Positions 6,492-9,921 of a stretch of DNA of 9,921 nt are shown in pieces. Source of the stretch: Candidatus Thalassarchaeum betae (lineage in GTDB: Archaea; Thermoplasmatota; Poseidoniia; Poseidoniales; Thalassarchaeaceae); assembly GCA_022448665.1 (NCBI GenBank), contig JAKUUO010000036.1, positions 1 through 9,921 on the forward strand, given 5' to 3'. Positions within the stretch are counted from its first letter, which is position 1, and every line of letters starts with the position of its first letter. The translations under genes and the position numbers were made by a program. A model generated the notes under the pieces. That model ran no database searches and was not told the origin of the DNA. It saw only the letters and a list, made by a program, of their open reading frames with translations.

Positions 6492-7094
6492 ATGGGCCTG
6501 CTCGACTCGTTCGACATCTTCGAGTTGCTCGGCTTCGGAGAAGCCACCGGGCTGGAGCTGCTGTTCGCCGCCTCGGCCCTAGTGGGGGGCATACTCTTCC
6601 TGCTCTGGTTCGTCCTGATGATGGTCGGAGGATTCGCCGCCGATATCTTCGAGGGACTGCTCGGGATGGACGGCCTAGGCGACCTCGGTGCCGACGCCTC
6701 GTTCAAGGCGCTGACCTTCCAAGGACTGATGGCCTTCCTGATGTTCTTCGGCCTCGCCGGCCTGTATACCCTCAAGTCGACGGAGACCCAGACTCTGGCA
6801 ATCGCCATCGGGGGTGCCGCCGGCTTCGCCTCGATGTACGGGACAGGAAAGCTGTTTCACCTCTTCGTCGGACTGCAGTCCGACGGAACCGTCGAGATAT
6901 CGGAGGCCCTCGGGGCCACCGGCACCGTGTACCTGAGAATCCCAGAAAACGGGGCCGGGCAGGTGCAGGTCAACTTCGGCGGCAGCATGAGGACGATGAA
7001 AGCCAGGGCGCACGACGGCACCGGGATCGACGGCGGAGCGGTCATCGAGGTCCTCGAAATTATGGGCGATGTCCTCGTAGTAAAAAGAAAGTGA
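6492..7094 (+). CDS. NfeD/YuaF/YqiJ-like membrane protein with C-terminal OB-fold domain
   Basis: A membrane partner of flotillin-type proteins. The 200 residues show predicted helices at about 21-50, 73-94 and 99-118, then a soluble domain at about 136-198. The segment ALTFQGLMAFLMFFGLAGL (73-91) resembles the membrane core of the YqiJ/YuaF group. The last domain (ALGATGTVYLRIPENGAGQV... then DGGAVIEVLEIMGDVLVVKR) has the five-strand pattern of the NfeD OB-fold, with the typical GATGTV start and a closing GxxLVV strand. NfeD-like genes are commonly encoded next to flotillin/stomatin genes (yuaF-yuaG in Bacillus, yqiJ-yqiK in E. coli). The next gene here is a flotillin, 85 bases downstream on the same strand, which supports the call. 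There is no protease domain, so this is the short form. Confidence 0.82.
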   Translation: MGLLDSFDIFELLGFGEATGLELLFAASALVGGILFLLWFVLMMVGGFAADIFEGLLGMDGLGDLGADASFKALTFQGLMAFLMFFGLAGLYTLKSTETQTLAIAIGGAAGFASMYGTGKLFHLFVGLQSDGTVEISEALGATGTVYLRIPENGAGQVQVNFGGSMRTMKARAHDGTGIDGGAVIEVLEIMGDVLVVKRK

Positions 7095-7106
7095 GAAACC
7101 CCCCAG

Positions 7107-7121
7107 AGTCGATTTTCGACT
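7107..7121 (+). other. Small hairpin between the NfeD-like and flotillin genes
   Basis: AGTCGA (7107-7112) and TCGACT (7116-7121) are perfect inverted repeats with a TTT loop, starting 12 bases after the NfeD-like stop. No T-run follows, so a bacterial-type terminator is unlikely. It may be a 3'-end stem or a protein site just upstream of the flotillin promoter. Confidence 0.35.
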
Positions 7122-7127
7122 GATGCA

Positions 7128-7142
7128 GGGAAAGGCTTCATG
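7128..7142 (+). promoter_or_regulatory. Candidate BRE/TATA promoter element of the flotillin gene
   Basis: GGGAAAGGCTTCATG resembles an archaeal BRE (purine-rich GGAAAG) followed by a degenerate TATA box (CTTCATG). About 25 bases downstream is the stretch 7161-7166, which would give a leader of some 15 bases holding GAGG just ahead of the ATG at 7180. The spacing agrees with the archaeal rule, but the TATA box is a poor match. Confidence 0.4.
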
Positions 7143-7165
7143 ACCACCTACGCCTTCATGGGGTT

Positions 7166-7170
7166 AGAGG
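7166..7170 (+). promoter_or_regulatory. Ribosome binding site of the flotillin gene
   Basis: AGAGG, 9 bases before the ATG at 7180. An in-frame TGA lies directly before that ATG (7177-7179), so the start cannot be further upstream. Confidence 0.5.
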
Positions 7171-7179
7171 CGATGTTGA

Positions 7180-8583
7180 ATGGCTGAAGCTGGAGCACTT
7201 TTGACGACAATGATTTTTGCGGCTGTACTGGTACTCGTGGCTGTTGTGATTTTCTTCGCGCAGCGGTACAAGAGATGTCCACCCGACAAGGTGATGGTCA
7301 TCTACGGACGGACCGACAAGGGGCGTCCTTCGAGGACGATACACGGCGGTGCCGCGCTGGTCTGGCCCTTGATTCAGGACTACGCGTACCTGCCTCTGAC
7401 GCCGATTACCATCAACATCGACCTGAAGGACGCACTGTCCCTCCAGAACATCAGGATCAACGTACCCAGCACTTTCACCATCGGCATCAGCATCCAGGAC
7501 AATATCATGCAGAATGCTGCACAGAGGCTCCTCGGCCTGAAGATGGATGACATCGAGAAGATGGCGGAGGAAATCATCCTCGGCCAGCTCCGTCTGACTG
7601 TCGCCTCAATGACCATCGAGCAGATCAACCAAGACCGCGACAATTTCCTTGAGCGCATCAACCACAACGTGGAGAAGGAGCTCGAGAAGGTCGGCCTGAA
7701 ACTCATCAACGTGAACATCGTCGACATCACCGACCAGTCTGACTACATCGAGAGCATCGGCAAGAAGGCGGCTGCTACCGCAGTCGAGAATGCCCGAGTC
7801 GACGTCGCAGACGCCGAGCGCGACGGTGCTATCGGGGCTGCAAAGGCCGACAGGGCCAGGGAGATCGAGGTCGCTGAGAACATCGCCGAGGCAACCAAGG
7901 GCCGCAAGGCCGCGGAAGCCGACCAGCGCGTGTACGTGGAGAACCAGGAGGCACTGGCCATTTCCGGTGAGAACATCGCACAGGCCGAGATCGCCAATGC
8001 AAACGCCGACCTGACCGAAGCCAGAGCAGCCGCCAAGCAGAGAGCGGACGTCGCTACCGCTAAGGCAGAGGCCGTCATCCAGAAATCCGTCTACCTCGAA
8101 GAGGAGGCGCGCTTGGAAGCCTCCGAGATCGTTCGGGAGAACATCCAGAAGAAGCAGATCGAGATCGCTGCCGAGGCCGAGGCCGAGAGACAGCGTCGCG
8201 TCGCCCGTGGTGAGGCGGATGCAATCCTCTCCATCTACGAAGCGGAGGCCAATGGTATCCGGCAGGTGCTCGACGCGAAGGCGAAGGGCTACCAGAACCT
8301 CGTCGCCAGCACAGCCGGCGACCCGAAGGCCGCCGCGACTCTGCTGATGGTAGAGAAGATCGAGAGCATGGTCTCAGCACAGGTCGAGGCCATACGCAAT
8401 CTCAAGATCGACAAGATCACCGTGTGGGACGGCGGCGGCAACGACGACGGCTCCTCAGCCACCAGCAACTTCGTGAGCAGCCTCGTACAGAGCCTGCCGC
8501 CGATTCACGACGTCGCGAAGATGGCCGGAGTGGATCTGCCGGACTACCTCGGATCATTGTCAGAAGACGATGACGGCGAGTGA
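7180..8583 (+). CDS. Flotillin-like SPFH/band-7 membrane scaffold protein
   Basis: A membrane-anchored scaffold of the flotillin family (bacterial FloT/YuaG, YqiK), which oligomerises and organises lipid and protein microdomains. The 467-residue protein has one N-terminal membrane helix (about 8-27) and then the SPFH domain (about 30-190, with RCPPDKVMVIYG at the start and the strand-helix block ending GLKLINVNIVDITD). A long Ala/Glu/Lys/Arg-rich region (about 195-370) predicts extended coiled coil and contains the EA-type repeats of flotillins (AEAEAERQRRVARGEADA). The C-terminal end has LKIDKITVWDGG (408-419), then a loop rich in Gly/Asp/Ser, then the conserved-looking FVSSLVQSLPPIHDVAKMAGV (431-451) and an acidic tail. 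A cysteine (C33) sits just past the membrane helix. Length and order fit FloT. The partner NfeD-like gene lies directly upstream. Confidence 0.95.
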   Translation: MAEAGALLTTMIFAAVLVLVAVVIFFAQRYKRCPPDKVMVIYGRTDKGRPSRTIHGGAALVWPLIQDYAYLPLTPITINIDLKDALSLQNIRINVPSTFTIGISIQDNIMQNAAQRLLGLKMDDIEKMAEEIILGQLRLTVASMTIEQINQDRDNFLERINHNVEKELEKVGLKLINVNIVDITDQSDYIESIGKKAAATAVENARVDVADAERDGAIGAAKADRAREIEVAENIAEATKGRKAAEADQRVYVENQEALAISGENIAQAEIANANADLTEARAAAKQRADVATAKAEAVIQKSVYLEEEARLEASEIVRENIQKKQIEIAAEAEAERQRRVARGEADAILSIYEAEANGIRQVLDAKAKGYQNLVASTAGDPKAAATLLMVEKIESMVSAQVEAIRNLKIDKITVWDGGGNDDGSSATSNFVSSLVQSLPPIHDVAKMAGVDLPDYLGSLSEDDDGE

Positions 8584-8608
8584 GTGACTGTCCCTCCGGG
8601 ACAGTCAC
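8584..8608 (+). other. Perfect 11-bp hairpin directly after the flotillin stop codon
   Basis: GTGACTGTCCC (8584-8594) and GGGACAGTCAC (8598-8608) are exact inverted repeats around a 3-base loop TCC. The first base of the stem follows the TGA stop immediately. There is no T-run after it (the next bases are GCTCATGAGG), so it is not a standard intrinsic terminator of bacterial or archaeal type. It may stabilise the 3' end of the flotillin mRNA, act as a processing site between flotillin and thiolase, or be a DNA operator for the thiolase gene 30 bases later. Confidence 0.75.
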
Positions 8609-8619
8609 GCTCATGAGGC

Positions 8620-8634
8620 GGCCCGCGATGGGCC
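8620..8634 (+). promoter_or_regulatory. Short hairpin before the thiolase start
   Basis: GGCCC (8620-8624) pairs with GGGCC (8630-8634) around loop GCGAT, ending 4 bases before the ATG at 8639. No Shine-Dalgarno is visible, so the stem may limit or shape initiation. A 5-bp stem in GC-rich DNA can arise by chance. Confidence 0.25.
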
Positions 8635-8638
8635 TTGC

Positions 8639-9874
8639 ATGGAGCGCGAGGATGTCGTCGTAGTTGGTGGGGCACGCACGCCGTTCTGCGAGTGGCTGGG
8701 CGGCAAGCGCGGAGACGGAGAGACGGGGGGCCGTCTGGCTTCAATGACAGCCGAGGACCTCGGATCGATAGCCATCCGAGCCGCACTCAAGATAACCGGG
8801 ACCGACCCGTCCTCAGTCGACCACGTGGTGATGGGTCACGCGCTACAGACCTCGAGTCAGGCGATCTACGGGGCCCGTCATGCCGGCCTCAAGGCCGGAA
8901 TCCCCCAGACAGTCCCGATGCTGACGCTGAACAGACTGTGCGGCAGCGGTGCCCAGTCCATCATCAGCGGCGCTCAGATGATCATGCTCGGCGAGGCCGA
9001 GGTCGTTGTGGCCGGAGGGATGGAGAACCTCTCCCAAGCCCCTCACGTCCTTCGCGGCATACGTGACTCGCACAAGTTAGGAAGACCGCCTCAGGAGGGG
9101 TACGAGATACCCAAGGACATGGAGGATTACTTCTTCACCAACTTAATCGACAACATCTGCGGCTCATTCATGGCCCAGACCAGCGATGAGTTGTGCCATC
9201 GACTCGAGGTCGTACGTGAGCAGGCCGATGAATTCGCAGCGCTGAGCCACCAGAGGACCGAGCGCAGCATCGACTCAGGAATGTTCGAGAACGAAATAGT
9301 GGCAGTCGAGACTCCCGATGGCATCGTCACCGCAGCCGACGAGGATCATTTCGTCCGTGGCACCTCCGAGGCTTCGCTGTCTGGGCTGCGCCCGCACTTC
9401 GGCCCCAATTCACTTGTTACTGCGGGCAACGCCTCTGGTGTCGTGGATGGCGCGGCAGCCGTCGTCATCAAGTCCGCCAGCAGGGCTGCAGCCGATGGCG
9501 ACGAGCCGCTGGCCCGGATTGTCGATTGGGGGATAGTCGGCCTCGAGCCGGCCATCATGGCCTACGGTCCGGTGCCCAGCAGCCGGCTCGCGCTCGATAG
9601 GGCCGGACTCTCGGTCGGCGACATCGACAGGTGGGAGATCAACGAGGCCTTCGCCGGCCAAGCCGTAGCCTGCATACAGGAGCTCGGCATCGATGTCGAC
9701 AGGGTCAACGTCAATGGGGGGGCGATCGGACTCGGACACCCCCTGGCGGCCACTGGGACGAGACTCATTCTGACGCTGGCGCATGAACTCAAGCGCAGTG
9801 GTGGGCGTTACGGCATTGCCACCGCGTGCATCGGCGGCGGTCAGGGAATCGCGGTCATAATCGAGTCAGTTTGA
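8639..9874 (+). CDS. Thiolase (acetyl-CoA C-acetyltransferase family)
   Basis: Cytoplasmic enzyme that condenses two acetyl-CoA into acetoacetyl-CoA or, in reverse, cleaves 3-ketoacyl-CoA. The 411-residue product carries the full catalytic set: nucleophile Cys101 in LNRLCGSGAQS, NEAFA (335-339), the base His367 in GGAIGLGHPLAATG, and Cys397 in TACIGGGQG. GGMENLSQAPH (126-136) and GNASGVVDGAAAV (263-275) are also typical. It is about 15 residues longer than the common 390-395, largely because of an extra Gly-rich segment at about 20-34 (GGKRGDGETGG) between the conserved ARTPF and the helix starting MTAEDLG. The enzyme could serve the mevalonate pathway for archaeal lipids or fatty-acid breakdown; catalytic residues do not tell the two apart. 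No partner gene of either pathway is in the window. It starts 55 bases after the flotillin gene and may be read through from it. Confidence 0.95.
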   Translation: MEREDVVVVGGARTPFCEWLGGKRGDGETGGRLASMTAEDLGSIAIRAALKITGTDPSSVDHVVMGHALQTSSQAIYGARHAGLKAGIPQTVPMLTLNRLCGSGAQSIISGAQMIMLGEAEVVVAGGMENLSQAPHVLRGIRDSHKLGRPPQEGYEIPKDMEDYFFTNLIDNICGSFMAQTSDELCHRLEVVREQADEFAALSHQRTERSIDSGMFENEIVAVETPDGIVTAADEDHFVRGTSEASLSGLRPHFGPNSLVTAGNASGVVDGAAAVVIKSASRAAADGDEPLARIVDWGIVGLEPAIMAYGPVPSSRLALDRAGLSVGDIDRWEINEAFAGQAVACIQELGIDVDRVNVNGGAIGLGHPLAATGTRLILTLAHELKRSGGRYGIATACIGGGQGIAVIIESV

Positions 9875-9878
9875 CTTG

Positions 9879-9892
9879 TTTTTCCTTGTTTT
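9879..9892 (+). terminator. Oligo-T archaeal-type terminator after the thiolase gene
   Basis: TTTTTCCTTGTTTT begins 5 bases after the thiolase stop and is the richest T-tract in this otherwise GC-rich window. It lacks a preceding hairpin, as usual for archaeal U-tract termination. The remaining bases 9893-9921 show no gene that I can support. Confidence 0.6.
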
Positions 9893-9921
9893 CGCCGTAG
9901 GAGAGGTTATCCCTCATCGTG

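Noticed and set aside
7158..7187. A nine-codon upstream reading frame (MGLEAMLNG) overlapping the flotillin start
   Set aside because: The probable transcript start is near or after its ATG, and such short frames are frequent by chance.
7795..8250. Internal Ala/Glu-rich repetition in the flotillin gene as a DNA repeat
   Set aside because: The repetition is at the protein level (coiled coil) with varied codons. No exact DNA tandem repeat is present.
9893..9921. Possible GTG start at 9919 preceded by AGGAGAGG
   Set aside because: Only the start codon would lie inside the window and the spacing of 12 bases is long. There is too little sequence to call a gene.

Overview
The window looks like a fragment of an archaeal chromosome of moderate GC content, most likely a marine planktonic euryarchaeon of the Thermoplasmatota / Candidatus Poseidoniales (Marine Group II) type. 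Points in favour are TATA-like boxes about 25 bases upstream of probable transcript starts, weak or absent Shine-Dalgarno sites at several genes, an oligo-T terminator with no hairpin, and a secreted lipoprotein with an acidic Asp/Gly-rich C-terminal loop. The lineage is an inference from style and gene content. No rRNA or other decisive marker is present.

Layout, left to right. Positions 1-493 hold the 3' two thirds of a polar amino-acid ABC transporter ATPase. Next comes a small mechanosensitive channel of the MscS family (621-1442). Its stop codon overlaps the stop of a convergent NAD kinase gene (1439-2329, minus strand) that resembles the NADK2-type (mitochondrial) kinases. A divergent promoter region (2330-2455) separates the kinase from a plus-strand lipoprotein gene (2456-3523). 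The lipoprotein is followed by a full ABC exporter half-transporter (3577-5346), which overlaps a PaaI-like hotdog thioesterase (5343-5765) by ATGA.

From 5813 to 8583 there is a run of membrane genes: two small unrecognised membrane proteins (5813-6142 and 6151-6420), an NfeD/YuaF/YqiJ-like membrane protein with a C-terminal OB-fold domain (6492-7094), and a flotillin-like SPFH protein (7180-8583). The last two form the known NfeD-flotillin pairing linked in bacteria to membrane microdomains and membrane stress. A perfect 11-bp hairpin directly follows the flotillin stop. The window ends with a thiolase (8639-9874) and a T-rich terminator.

Most genes are recognisable housekeeping or membrane families. 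The parts most worth a second look are the flotillin/NfeD/small-membrane-protein cluster, a promoter-proximal motif (GGAAAG, C or G, CT) shared by three genes, the hairpins around start and stop codons, and the altered substrate loop of the NAD kinase. I found no CRISPR array, transposon, tRNA or rRNA. All gaps between genes are shorter than 130 bases.
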